64,000 nucleotides of DNA, from assembly GCA_963573315.1 (NCBI GenBank), contig OY752141.1, positions 4,030,001 to 4,094,000 on the forward strand. Reading direction: 5' to 3'. The stretch is from Entomortierella parvispora. Lineage: Eukaryota > Mortierellomycota > Mortierellomycetes > Mortierellales > Mortierellaceae. Position 1 is the first letter of the stretch; every line of letters begins with the position of its first letter. A program made the translations under genes and the position numbers. This document shows, one piece after another, positions 10,467 through 21,185 of this stretch. Under the pieces are notes generated by a model, which was given only the letters and a program-made list of their open reading frames with translations, was not told the DNA's origin and made no database searches.

Positions 10467-12497
10467 TCATTTACCAGCGTAGATTGGAACTAAGAGGTCC
10501 TGCTTGACTCTTACATCTAGGCCTGGCCTCAATTCGCGCATCAAGGCCATCCAGTATCTGAAGTCTTCTTCTTTAGAGTTTTTGTATCTAATCTGAAAAG
10601 ACTCGAGTCTTGGCCAGCAAGAGTTGCTCGAGGATCCATCCGGCGTCATCATCCATTCAAAATCAGAGTGCTCAATATGTCCCTCGATTGTCGTCAGGCG
10701 CAATGTCAATGACTCCAGATCGCGCAGGCCAGCCAATTGCTTCAGCGGGCGGAACAAATCTATACCCTCTTTAGATCGATCTGTAGATGTGGTTGGCAAC
10801 TGACCAAACTCCATGATCGGATGAAAAAACTCGACCGTGCGCAAATTTGGACAGCAAGCGACAATATAGGCGTAGGCTCGAGCCAGCTCCGCGTTGAAAG
10901 TCATCGGTCTTGGTCCACGAGCTTGTGCGGTAAACTCGGCCGGAGACTTTGGGATAAACTTGTGTCTGGCAACCAATCCGATCTTGAGTGTCAAAAGGCC
11001 TTCACAGATCCAGGCTTGATTGTGGTTAAGACGTAACTGTTCAGCACTTATACGAAATGGGAGTGGTGGAGCGATAGTAGCCGGTTTTGCTGGAGCTCGC
11101 TTCTTTTGCGATTGTTGGCCTACATTCACCCTTTCGTTTTGGTTTTCAGTGGGTAACACAACAGCCTCCTCCAACTGAGTCGAATAGGCGATCCTTGCAA
11201 GATTTTGAACTCGAATCGCCTGTTGGAAGGTGGGATGCTGAAAGGCCTCAACTAGATCCATGGCATGGACGGCACATTCAGACGCTAACAGGCGCTTCAA
11301 GATTCGATTGTTCCGCAGATAATTCAAGATGCCAGGGATTAAAGGGACGTATCCTTCAGATGCGTCTGTCTCCATTCGAGAGATTTCCATTGTTACATGA
11401 CTACAACTTTCTCGGACGTACCAGCGATCCCTTAACATATGACTTGGCCATTGGCAAGTTTTGATGCCAGGAAAGATGACGCTGTGAAAATGCAACCTCG
11501 AGTACGGGAACCAATAGTCTGTAAATCTGTGGGGCCTCCCTTCAATGTCAATTTGGAATGCTTCAATGGATTGACACCTCTCAGGAGGGAAAATGTGGGT
11601 CGAGATGAGCTTTCGGAGAACGTCATACTTGATCGGCTCGCAAAAAAAATCGTTCGGATCATTTGCCCAAGGTCGATTGAAGTCCACCACACGAAAGGAG
11701 ATCAGTTCGCATAGGATGGTAGCCAGTCGCTCAAGAGACTTTTGACGGATGCTGACTTGTCGGAGGTAGAGTCGCTTGAGAGGATGATGATCCAAAAGAG
11801 ACACTCCTGCAGAATCCGCATTGTCATTATCCTCAACGACCCAGATTCGTAGCCCTTGCGATTCGCGGCCAAAGACCTCCAAATCTTCAAGGACCGGACA
11901 ACCGCGGAGAAGTCTTGTCAGCCTGACTGTTTGGCGGTCCCACAGCTCGAGTTTTAGCCTTTGCAGGTGACTCAATGCTGGAAGAATCGGCTGGAGATAA
12001 CGTTCGTGCTCGATACCATACCCATGAAGAGATAGCTCTTTCAAATTTCCGAACGGGTGCCGGTTCAGTAGTGTGCGCCTGGCGGTCAGTGTGGTACTAC
12101 TACAATCAGGGTTGATCTGGCCTGAACCGGAACGTTGTAGATGGAATTGGCCTAACTGGTCTAGAAGACCGTGGCAGAAGAGGCTCCACGTCGAGTAGAC
12201 TTCTTTGTCATTGAGTGTGCTCTGCAGTTCCAGCTTCTTGCGGTCTGTGAGTCCAGGGTCACATTGAACCCAGATGGCCAGAGAGTCCAGTCTCCGTAAC
12301 TGCTTCAACAGGCGCGAGGTCCATTTCTCGTCCAGATTCGAGGCCCAGACTCCGGCGCGCCAAAGCGCGTACTTGAGGCAGATTAAGTTCCACTCCTTAC
12401 ATACTAGACGGACACAGCATCGGAGGGTGGATTGACTGAGGAATGAAAAGATGATCTCGATGATCTCTTGCGGCATTGGTCGCGGCGCATGTGCCAT
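10467..12497 (-). CDS. F-box/LRR-like protein, intact
   Basis: This is a single-exon gene of 676 residues without internal stops. The N-terminus has an F-box: MPQEIIEIIFSFLSQ, then CVRLVCKEWNLICLKYALW, at about residues 8-48. The rest holds irregular leucine-rich segments such as LKELSLHGYG, LQRLKLELWDR, LEDLEVFG and LKRLYLRQVS, spaced like LRR repeats. F-box proteins generally recruit substrates to SCF (Skp1-Cullin) ubiquitin ligases through the F-box, and LRRs often bind the target. The partner here is unknown. The gene lies head to head with a frameshifted F-box gene 314 bp away. The C-terminal block (LESLTLRLTTIEGHIEH, then WMMTPDG) resembles the closing segment of the other family members. 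Confidence 0.85.
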   Translation of the reverse strand: MAHAPRPMPQEIIEIIFSFLSQSTLRCCVRLVCKEWNLICLKYALWRAGVWASNLDEKWTSRLLKQLRRLDSLAIWVQCDPGLTDRKKLELQSTLNDKEVYSTWSLFCHGLLDQLGQFHLQRSGSGQINPDCSSTTLTARRTLLNRHPFGNLKELSLHGYGIEHERYLQPILPALSHLQRLKLELWDRQTVRLTRLLRGCPVLEDLEVFGRESQGLRIWVVEDNDNADSAGVSLLDHHPLKRLYLRQVSIRQKSLERLATILCELISFRVVDFNRPWANDPNDFFCEPIKYDVLRKLISTHIFPPERCQSIEAFQIDIEGRPHRFTDYWFPYSRLHFHSVIFPGIKTCQWPSHMLRDRWYVRESCSHVTMEISRMETDASEGYVPLIPGILNYLRNNRILKRLLASECAVHAMDLVEAFQHPTFQQAIRVQNLARIAYSTQLEEAVVLPTENQNERVNVGQQSQKKRAPAKPATIAPPLPFRISAEQLRLNHNQAWICEGLLTLKIGLVARHKFIPKSPAEFTAQARGPRPMTFNAELARAYAYIVACCPNLRTVEFFHPIMEFGQLPTTSTDRSKEGIDLFRPLKQLAGLRDLESLTLRLTTIEGHIEHSDFEWMMTPDGSSSNSCWPRLESFQIRYKNSKEEDFRYWMALMRELRPGLDVRVKQDLLVPIYAGK

Positions 12498-12811
12498 AAT
12501 GAACTGTAAAATGAGGAGGAAGAAGAAGAGGAAAAAGAGCGCGACCTATTTGTCCTTTGAGTGTCTCGCTGCCGCAGTGAATCCACATCTCTGTATCTTT
12601 TGTGTGCTCTGCTGCGCCAGTGATGCATGGCACCAGGAGAAAGAGCATTGCCATGAGCACCGCCCGAGAAAAGGAAGGATCGTCATCTTGCCACCAATCC
12701 AAGTCAAGTGTGCAAAAACGATTGTCTCTCACTTGTCCTCATTTCTCCCATACTTCCCTCTCGACATTCATCTTCTCCATCTCAGAGTGCCCCTATCCCC
12801 CCATTGCAGCC
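12498..12811. promoter_or_regulatory. Bidirectional intergenic region between two divergent F-box genes
   Basis: The 314-bp gap lies between the ATG of the minus-strand F-box gene and the ATG of the plus-strand one, so it must serve both promoters if both are expressed. The part nearest the plus gene is CT-rich, as in other promoters of the window. The ATG at 12812 sits in a good context (CAGCCATGGCC). Confidence 0.45.
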
Positions 12812-14562
12812 ATGGCCGAAATGGACCGCCCGCACGGACTTACCGATCTTCCTCTCGAGATTGTTGAAATGGTTGCCTGCCTTCTCTCCAGGTCTGACAT
12901 GACAGCTTGTGTCCGGGTGAACAAGTCTTGGCACGACCAATTTATCAACTATATCTGGCATGCCATTCTTTTCGGAAGTTCATACCCTGATCAATGGACT
13001 GACTGCGCTCGACTTGAACAGACTTACGGTTCAAAGGTCAGGGATACGATATATCCAGAGATGTTGGAAAGTAACATCGCTGAAGACCAGACTTCTCATA
13101 CTCCAAGACGGGGCTTGCAGGTTTCTGTCGTTCGAAGACCAAAGGTGCTGTTTTCACTTGCTAGAAACATGCATCGGATCCGATTCATGGAGGTTCCCTA
13201 CATCAGATTGCTGAATTTGTTTGCGATCCCTGGAAGAGTAAAGAGCCGGCAGGAATGGGATCTCAATCTTGAGGAGCTGTGCGTCAACATCCGCTCTTAT
13301 GATCCGATTGCCACCCTCCCAGAAGCCGAAGTATCCAGCTCTGAATCAACAACAGGACAAGAACCTAGCCGGGTCATGGTCCTCCTCCAGCTCCTCCAAA
13401 GGTCCAAAAGGCTTTCGCGTCTAGGTGAGCTGGGAGGGAGGAAGAGGAGTCTTCGACAGAGAGTTCGCGTTGCTGATGGAGAGTCTCCCCTCGAGTATCG
13501 AAGAGCTACGGATATCGACATTTTCCCGTCTTAAGAGCAATCGCCGGCTCCTCAACCCCATGGGTGCACACCAGGACCTCATTCCGTCGATCCCTTTGAG
13601 TCAGCCCAGTAGACTGAGGTGTCTCATTTATGGCAGTTGTGCACTCGATCTTCAGTTACTTGTGGCTCTTCTGGATCATAGCCCTGGGATGGAGGAAATT
13701 CACTTGAGTTATCTGAGTACAGCCCTAGACAATGAGATTGCAGAGCTGATCTCTACCGGCGGTCGTCACAGAGGCTGGGTTCGATCAACGATCTGTCAGT
13801 ACTTTGACAGTGCAAGCGATCCTGGCTCATGCTCAAACTCTGGAGAACGTTCGGATAAGCGATTGCGGAGGGTTTGATGGTCTTGCTATCCAAAGACTGC
13901 TTTGTTCAGCTCCAAGATTGAAGCGATTTGATGTCAACCCTAGCCGTCCACAGGAGCTCATGTTGTACAACAAACTAAGGGTGGCAGATATCTTGGGATC
14001 AAACCGAGATTGGGTCTGTTTGGAACTCGAGTCCTTCAAGTGTGTCATTGGTGAGATCCCTCGACCAGATATTCCAACAGACACTAATGGATACCCATTG
14101 ATTAGCGAACTCAACAACCCTGCTGCTTTCTCAAGAGAAGAGAGTCGATTGATTCAGCGGCGAATCATGGCCCAAATCGGACGATTGACGAAGCTTCGAG
14201 AGATTTCGTTAGGACAAGATATCATTAGTCGACCTGAAGATTTCCGGGAGGACGACGACTTTTTCGCGGACCATGAAGAAGAGGTTCAGACTGGATATCA
14301 ATACCAATGCCTCAGCATGACACTGGAGGATGGATTGGATCTTCTGAAGGATCTAAAGCTCATGAGAAGGATGTCCCTGGAGTGGATGAGCCACCGTCAA
14401 CAGTTTCCAGAAGAAAATTGGATACGGGAAAACTGGCCAGATTTTGGGAAAGAATCCCGAGATAGTTTTTGGACCGAGAGAGGACACACCTGTGAGATAG
14501 GAGTGGGCTTTAAGGAAAGAGGAGTGTGCACTGTGGGCTGGGGAGAGTTCGACTGGTGGTAA
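12812..14562 (+). pseudogene. F-box/LRR-like gene with two apparent frameshifts
   Basis: From the ATG at 12812 the first frame gives a clear F-box (LTDLPLEIVEMVACLLSR, then CVRVNKSWHDQFINYIW) and coding-like sequence to LLQRSKRLSRL at about 13424. Coding then continues in the next frame from 13425 (VSWEGGRGVFDREF, SSIEELRISTFSRL). It shifts again between about 13765 and 13800 into the third frame (LTVQAILAHAQTLENV) and runs to the stop at 14562. The gaps are far too short for introns here, where the smallest is about 76 nt. The first shift fits one extra G at 13424/13425. The 3' 450 bp plus about 100 bp of flank are duplicated at 19796-20410. Either the gene is decaying or the assembly has two one-base errors. 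Confidence 0.75.
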
Positions 14563-14915
14563 AGATGGGGAGAGTTCCCATCCTTCACGAGAGTAGACGT
14601 TCTACGATGGACATACCAATAAATTAGTCAATATTCTCATGATCTCATTGTTTTTGTGCGAGCCCCTCGCAACGCGTCACTGTCCCCAAGGCCTGTGGCC
14701 ATACCCTTGAAGACCACCTTGAGGTGAATACGGAAACCCGAGTTCATTTTTTTTTTTGAACACCAGACGCGCTCGCGTTCCGAGAGACTCAAACTCTGCT
14801 CACTCAAACTCTCTCTTGCGCGTGTGCATTTCCTTCTCTGCATTTTGTTCATTTCGACATTAGACACCTCATTTCAGTTTCTGGAGCTGTTTTATTCAAC
14901 AACAACAGGTCCTTC
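14563..14915. other. 3' flank of the frameshifted F-box gene
   Basis: The first ~130 bp (to about 14690) contain ACCAATAAATTAGTCA and a GTGCGAGCCC...GCGTCACTG block, both also present downstream of the fragment at 20330-20420. They belong to the duplicated unit. The remainder up to the inverted-repeat arm shows no gene. Confidence 0.5.
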
Positions 14916-15521
14916 TATCTACGGCCTGCTCTCAGTCAACTTGCTTTTCTGAAAAGACAGAAAAAAGAAAAGTTGTGCAGGGCGCGCCAACGAGCAGGCG
15001 GCAGGCCATCGCGTCCCGTACCTACCTTTACTATACCTGGTTCATACCCCCACTCGAGTCAGCAAACTGCACCTTAAAGTACCTAATCTAGCATGGACAC
15101 AGGTCCCCCAGCCTCCCGGCCAAATTAATAACTTGAGCGCCAGATAATGTGGTCACCCAAGACGAAGGACGGACCGATCAGCTTCCGCCTCGGTACTTGG
15201 AGTTGGTTGTAAGTAAGATGCAGTGTCCGTCAGGAGGGAGAGCGACGACTTTGAGCGAGAAAAAGTTCAAAAACAACAAACGGCAAACAAACAAGCAAAC
15301 AAGGAACAACATGCAAGACAATGAACAAATGAATCAAACAAAGAATGGAAATGAGAAAGAGCTCAAGTCTCGCCGTTACCATTGTTTCGCAGAGTGGGAG
15401 ATGTAGCATGGTTTCGGCTACAGAAAGGGAGGCGAGAGAAGGCAGGTGGAGGGGGAGGAACGAAATCAGTGCGGTGAGGAAGAAAGGAAAGAAGGTGGTG
15501 GCAAAAGAGCTGCGCCGCCTT
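14916..15521 (+). repeat. Left arm of a ~0.6-kb inverted repeat
   Basis: This segment is the reverse complement of 19163-19763. The pairing begins at TATCTACGGCCTGC (14916) against its complement ending at 19763. It continues almost without mismatch to about 15500, then degrades around the GCGCCGCC/GCGGCGAGG junction. The 85-codon frame at 15149-15406 is identical, residue for residue, to the one at 19530-19273. I saw two substitutions near 15420 and a two-base indel near 15493. A third, diverged copy lies at about 51240-51470. I recognise no transposase or terminal target-site duplication. Confidence 0.95.
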
Positions 15522-16722
15522 TTTATTCTGTCAATGTCACCAGGGAGATCAAAGAACCCAAGCCACATGGGCACATGCATGTGCACTTGCTTGTCTGAAC
15601 TTCCTCCGCAAACGCAAACAGACAACACAGACAACATATCAGCAGCTGCGCGAAGGAGCAGAGAATTCGAACAGAGAATTCGACCCCAGGTGTCTTGAAA
15701 GTGCTACATTTCGTTTGGTTGGCAGGCTGTACATGGTTGTTGCATCGACTTCACCCTTTAAGGATTTGACAGGGGACTTCGATCTTGAAAGGGTAATGGC
15801 GGACGGCGGTATGTGAGCCTCACCACTGAGATTTGGGAAACGGAAACCGCTGAGGCGTGGACGCCAAAAATCTGACTAAATCTATCGATCAGCCGAAGGT
15901 GGAGCTTACAGGATGAAAGGTAAGATATCGAAGTGAGAGAGCCAACAGCAGGTCGAATGAATGAGAAACCAATCGCCGGACAGCCGATCGCCACTTATGG
16001 CACAGGAGAGATCTCCAAAGAAGGGAATGCTGGAAGGAATACCGAGGGTGCGGAAGAAAGACAGATGGTCGGATCCATGTGCAGCCGAAGGTTGCTTCGC
16101 CTCAGTAACGTCGTGCACCAGTAAGAAGTTCTTGCAAGGATCGCGGGAGGGGGCTGATGTCCGGATCGAGTGGACGAGAGGTGCTCAGGGCCACGAAGGA
16201 GGACAAGAAGGGCCATTCTCAAGACAGCAGAAGAGTGAAGAATACTGAACAAACAACCTACTCCTACTAGTACAAAGAGCGGAGGAAGAACAAATACAAG
16301 AAAGAGAGAGGAGAGTAAACTACAAATAATACAGAGCGGGGGAAACATAGAACTAATACAAAGAGCAAGGGAGCAACTCCAACAGGGAAACGGAGAACAA
16401 ATGGCAAACTACAAATACAAGAAACAAAAAGTACAACGGACAATCTGTAAGAAGAACACACAGCAGAATGGTGAGGAACAGGTTAGACGAAGGAAGAACG
16501 TTGTTTTCTTGGCGAGATTTCTCGTTCATACCTCCCCTGCTGGCAAACACGGTGTACAACATTGTCCTGAAAGGCGGGGCGACCACTCTCGCGATGTCAG
16601 GATCAATCTACGGGTATGAAGAGCAGGTATCACACTGATTAGTAACTTTTCGATTGGCGAGGTAACATTTGTTTTTCTGTCTTTGAAACATACCTTGTTC
16701 ATGGGCGAACGTAGCGTACAAG
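15522..16722. other. Spacer between the left arm and the F-box pseudogene; degenerate A-rich repeats
   Basis: No protein-like frame is visible. At 15657-15685 there is a 13-bp direct repeat (CAGAGAATTCGAA/C, twice). Between about 16260 and 16450 the plus strand is A-rich, with loosely recurring words such as AATACAAAGAGC, AATACAGAGCG, AACAAATACAAGAAA and AAACTACAAAT. This suggests an eroded tandem repeat or a 3' flank under little constraint. Confidence 0.5.
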
Positions 16723-18375
16723 CTAATCCTGGAAGGCGAGACATCGGAGACCACGAGGGTATCGCGACATCCAGGCGGAAACTTGATTGACTTGCAGCTT
16801 GCATGTCGGATTCGGTTCAGAAGGCAACTCCAGCAAGCCGGGGATTGCCTCCAGGCTGGTCCACTTCTCTTTCATCCACTCCAACTCCGGAACACGGATC
16901 TGATGCGCCACCCAACGCACATCCGGAGTCCTGAGTCGAACCAGTCCCACCATATCATTGAGCCCAGACTCGATCGATAGACTAACACCGGGAATGGACT
17001 TTGGGAGCCACAAGCTGACCATACAGGATCGAATGATCATCTTTGCTCTCGTCAGTCATAGCATGCAGTCCTCCATCCACTCTCTGCTTCTCCTTGGACT
17101 CGAAGACTGGCCACTTGGACTCAAAGAACACCTCCAGGCGCGTCAAGGTTTTCCAGCATACCCACGCCTTGAGGAAGATCATACCAGGCGCGCTCTCCCT
17201 TGCCCTGTCCACCATCTCATCGATCTTCACTCGTTCATGCTGGTACTCTCCAGAATCCTCGAAATCCCCCGAAGGGATCGCTCGCAGCTCCTCCAGCCTG
17301 CAAGCCACCATCAAGAATAACTGAAGAGCCAACCCCGGGGTGCCCTCCCGTACCTTCACTTTGACACTGAGTGTCAGAGATCTAATCCACTCGGCATGGA
17401 ACACCAAAGAGTTCAGATCACGGGCCAGGCCCGGACCGACAGTGAAACTCTTTGAGTGTTGTGGACCCAATGTCAAGATTTTGGACAGATCTCTGTAACC
17501 TATTTCCTGCACAGCCCAGGTAATATGTCCTACTCTCTCTAGCGGTCTTCTCAACAAGCTAAAGTCTTCGTCCGAAACCACCCACCGTTTCAGACGGAAC
17601 TCCACCTCCTTCAACTTGCTACACCGGGAGAGAAGTGTCACGATCTGATGGAGGGATCCACCAAACCGATGCAGACACAGTGTCTCTAAGTTGGCAAATA
17701 CACCAACTTCTGCGGAGGAGGGAACAACTAGTTCCACACCCTCTTCCACCATCGGAGCGAGATCCATACCAAGCCAGTTGAAGGTCAGACTGACGAGGTG
17801 GTTGTGCTGACAACTCTCCAACATGTTGCTCAGTCCACCAACCCAATCCAGGGAACCTCTCACATTCACCCGGATGAGGTTAGGATTCGTTCGAACCAGG
17901 TCACCAACAACTCTCACCACTGGTCGATGGAAATCATCGGTCGTCGTTTGGGCAAGAACCCAAGCTTGACCTCACGCAGATTGCGGGCCTGATTCCGGTA
18001 TAAGATCTCCGCATGCTCCAGGCCCGCCGGAGATGCGAAGAACCGGGCTCGAGAGGCGTTCTCACAGAACAACCTCTGGATTGACTCGGAACCAAAGGCG
18101 AGACTTTCCCTTGGTCCCAGCTCGACGGTCTGGAAGAGCCACGTCAAAAAAATGTGGCGAGTTGCCCTGCTCAGCGACACACACCACGCGCGCGCTCCCA
18201 TGGGTAGGAGTGCCATGACCATACCCGCAATCTCAGGGGGCAATCCTGCAAGTGTGTGCTCTGGGGGCACGAGGATGTCGGCAGCGACTGGCGGAGCGGC
18301 TTCAGGGCTCGGCGAGGGAAGATCCTTGGCGACAGGAAGGAACGGCTCTTGGGCAGGAGACGGTGCGTTCGACAT
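16723..18375 (-). pseudogene. F-box/LRR-like gene with two apparent frameshifts, inside the inverted repeat
   Basis: The start at 18375 gives MSNAPSPAQEPF, then an F-box-like segment (HTLAGLPPEIAGMVMALL, then AWCVSLSRATRHIFLTWLFQ). The frame stops at 17914 after RRPMISIDQW. Coding resumes at once in another frame (VRVVGDLVRTNPNLIRVNV); one missing G in the TGGTGAG run would explain it. This frame continues with LRR-like segments to 16982, but a third frame carries the typical family ending (SIPGVSLSIESGLNDMVGL, RVPELEWMKEKW). That implies a second shift near 16995-17015. The total span is close to 550 codons. Two decayed relatives of its 5' part lie at 20850-21185 and 50600-51235. Confidence 0.75.
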
Positions 18376-19162
18376 TGTGGGAGGTCCTATAAGTGATAGA
18401 GGTGATGAAATTCCAGAAATATAACAAATGTCAAGAATTGCAAAAGAGGGTATTGAACACTTGTAGTGGTATTCGAAGATGTGTGACATGTGTGACAGGG
18501 CGTGGTAGATGAAGACAGGGGAGGGGAGGGTTGTTGTTGAATGGGAAAGGATGGATATATGGGACCTCGAAGAATTGGAGTAGGTTTTCAAACTGATGTT
18601 TTGGTGGGTCTATGGGAGAGAGTTTGAAAGAGATGATGGTGGAAGAGGTGGTGGAAGATCTGACGGGAGATTTGGGGGAGGATGTGCCTTACCTTCTTGA
18701 TGCGAAGTCGCGGTGAAGAAGAGAAAGAAAGAAAAGAAAAAAAAACGATGGACAAAACCACTTAATGTTGCTACATTTGAGGGTGGCGCGGTCATTTAGG
18801 GCGGCAACGAAGAGCAGCGATGGTGGCAAAGAGGTCAAATAAGACTGTTGTTGATTCGAAAAACACGAGAATGGAGACATGCAAGACGACATCAGCGTCT
18901 GTGCGTCCCTCTGTGACGCCTCGCACGGACGCGGGTTGAACTTGAAAACACAGGGAGAACCTCTTTCGTGTACTGAGAGTGTGATATTGCCTCTGACTTT
19001 GCATGTGGTAAGGAGCCCGGGCAAGAACAACGTTTCCTATTATCAAGCGATGGAGGGATCCACAGGGTGCTGGTGTGAGTTGCACGAGGAACGCTTTTGC
19101 CCATGCCATTGCTGGGGAATGGACAAAAAAAATAAATCACGGGACCAAGGAAGAGAGCAAAA
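18376..19162 (-). promoter_or_regulatory. Upstream region of the F-box gene with a block shared by the fossil copies
   Basis: On the minus strand, upstream of the ATG, there is CCCTGTCACACATGTCACAC, then about 70 bp further CTTGACATTTGTTATATTT (18421-18440). The same two landmarks in the same order occur before the F-box fragments at about 20845-20905 and 50735-50815. The block is therefore part of the duplicated unit and is a plausible core promoter or 5' UTR. The rest up to the right arm shows no gene. Confidence 0.55.
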
Positions 19163-19763
19163 ACCTCGCCGCACTCTTTGCCACCACCTTTCCTTTCTTC
19201 CTCACCGCACTGATTTCGTTCCTCCCCCTCCACCTGCCTTCTCTCGCCTCCCCTTCCGTAGCCGAAACCATGCTACATCTCCCACTCTGCGAAACAATGG
19301 TAACGGCGAGACTTGAGCTCTTTCTCATTTCCATTCTTTGTTTGATTCATTTGTTCATTGTCTTGCATGTTGTTCCTTGTTTGCTTGTTTGTTTGCCGTT
19401 TGTTGTTTTTGAACTTTTTCTCGCTCAAAGTCGTCGCTCTCCCTCCTGACGGACACTGCATCTTACTTACAACCAACTCCAAGTACCGAGGCGGAAGCTG
19501 ATCGGTCCGTCCTTCGTCTTGGGTGACCACATTATCTGGCGCTCAAGTTATTAATTTGGCCGGGAGGCTGGGGGACCTGTGTCCATGCTAGATTAGGTAC
19601 TTTAAGGTGCAGTTTGCTGACTCGAGTGGGGGTATGAACCAGGTATAGTAAAGGTAGGTACGGGACGCGATGGCCTGCCGCCTGCTCGTTGGCGCGCCCT
19701 GCACAACTTTTCTTTTTTCTGTCTTTTCAGAAAAGCAAGTTGACTGAGAGCAGGCCGTAGATA
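19163..19763 (-). repeat. Right arm of the ~0.6-kb inverted repeat
   Basis: This is the reverse complement of 14916-15521, nearly identical over its outer ~590 bp. It holds the same frames on the opposite strand, including a short hydrophobic ORF (from ATG at 19297; FLISILCLIHLFIVLHVV). Only about 30 bp beyond its outer edge begins a fragment of the plus-strand F-box gene found left of the other arm. This arm therefore sits at a rearrangement junction. Confidence 0.95.
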
Positions 19764-19795
19764 ACATGACATATTGCTGTTGATTGTTGTTGAAT

Positions 19796-20410
19796 GATCC
19801 CCAGATTAGATACCATAGTAGAAACCAATGGAAACACTTTGAAGGGCGAACTCAACAATCCTGCCGCTTTCTCAAGAGGAGAGAGAGTCAGTCGATTCAA
19901 CGGCGAATCGTGGCCCAAATCTGACGGTTGACAAAGCTTCGAGGGATTTCGTTAGGACAGGACGTTCTTTGTCGACCTGAACATTTCGAGGTACGTCGAG
20001 GACAAAATTTTTGCTGACTGCAATGATCAAGAAGTTCAGATTGGATATCAACACCGATGCATCAGCATGACACTGGAGGGCTGATTGGATCTTCGGGCGG
20101 ATCTAAGGGTTATGAGAAGGATGTACGAGGCGCCGTCAACAGTCTCCAGAAGAAAATTGGATGCGAGAAAGCCGGCCAGACATCAGGGAATCCCAGGACG
20201 GTTTCTAGACCGAGAAAGGACACTCTCTTGAGACAGGGGCGGGCTTTAAGAAAAGTGGAGCGTCCAATGTGGGCTGGGCAGACTTCAGCTGATGGTGAAG
20301 ATGGAGAGAGTTCACCTCTCCTTTCACAAGAGTAGACATTCTGCGATAGACATGGCAATAAATTAGTCAGCCCTCGTTCACATGTGCTGTTGCAGTGCGA
20401 GCCCTCGCGA
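19796..20410 (+). pseudogene. Truncated, decayed copy of the 3' end of the 12812-14562 F-box gene
   Basis: Nucleotide similarity to 14056-14690 is obvious, for example GCGAACTCAACAATCCTGC, TTTCTCAAGAGG, GCATGACACTGGAGG, CCAGAAGAAAATTGGAT and the shared 3' flank GGCAATAAATTAGTCA. The copy carries many substitutions, small indels and in-frame stops (for example TGATTGGATCTTC at 20090), so it cannot encode the protein. It has the same orientation as the parent and lacks the F-box part. The break is within about 30 bp of the right inverted-repeat arm. Confidence 0.9.
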
Positions 20411-20849
20411 TGCGTCACTGGAGTTAACCATTCCTATACCTCATCTCTTCCTCGTCCTCCTCTGCCTCTTCGTGCTCAACCCGCCAGTAGTTTGATTTAT
20501 GGCTCGGACGTTAATATCATTGTGCTTGCCCACTACATCTCCACTCACTCTGGAGTACGATTCTCGAAGTTTCCCACATTTATTGGTTACGGTCTACACT
20601 TCTTTTCTTCTCTTTCTTTCTCTTTCTTTCTCTTTCTTACCTTCCATAGTATCATCCGCATTTAGTACACATAGATTCGCTACAGCTCCCAGTACAGGTA
20701 AGTCACTTCTTCTAACTCTCTTCCACCTTCTCTCTCTCTTTACCCTGCCTTAATCTCAGCTTGAACACCGTCCCCAGACCCCACCAACCATCTTCTTCCA
20801 TTCAGCAGCAACCCCTCCGTTCTCTTTCTCTATCCCTTTCTGTCACACA

Positions 20850-21185
20850 TCTCCAAATCGCCACATGGATGCTCAATTGCAACCGCTCTTGACATCTGTT
20901 ATATTTTGGTGCTCCATCGCATATACCTCTTACAGCTCTTGTAGTTTGTTCAACCGCCCAGTCAAGCCGAAGTGCTTACCCTGCCAATCATCGAGCACAC
21001 CCCGGCCACTTTGCCGCTGGAGGTCACTCGGATGATCGAGGTTCTTCTGCCTATATGATCGCGCGCTTGCTGCGAGGCTGTAAGCAAGCCATCGGCGAGA
21101 TTTTCGCCACATGGCATTTCCAGTCTGTAAGATACAATCCAGAAAGATCTATCAGATACGCTCATCCAGTGTCTCTCTCCAGTTT
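20850..21185 (+). pseudogene. Fossil of the 5' end of the 16723-18375 F-box gene
   Basis: The upstream landmark CTCTTGACATCTGTTATATTT is at 20885-20905. After it, broken frames still show LPIIEHTPATLPLEVTRMIEVLLP (read in pieces), which parallels PEHTLAGLPPEIAGMVMALLP of the parent. GEIFATWHFQSVRYNPERS parallels RHIFLTWLFQTVELGPRES. Stops and shifts interrupt every frame, so this is a remnant. Similarity fades after about 21185. It lies directly behind the other F-box fragment, and both are plus strand. Confidence 0.75.

Noticed and set aside
14916-19763. Terminal inverted repeats of a DNA transposon
   Set aside because: The arms are long inverted repeats, but the interior encodes an F-box gene, not a transposase, and no target-site duplication was seen at the outer edges.
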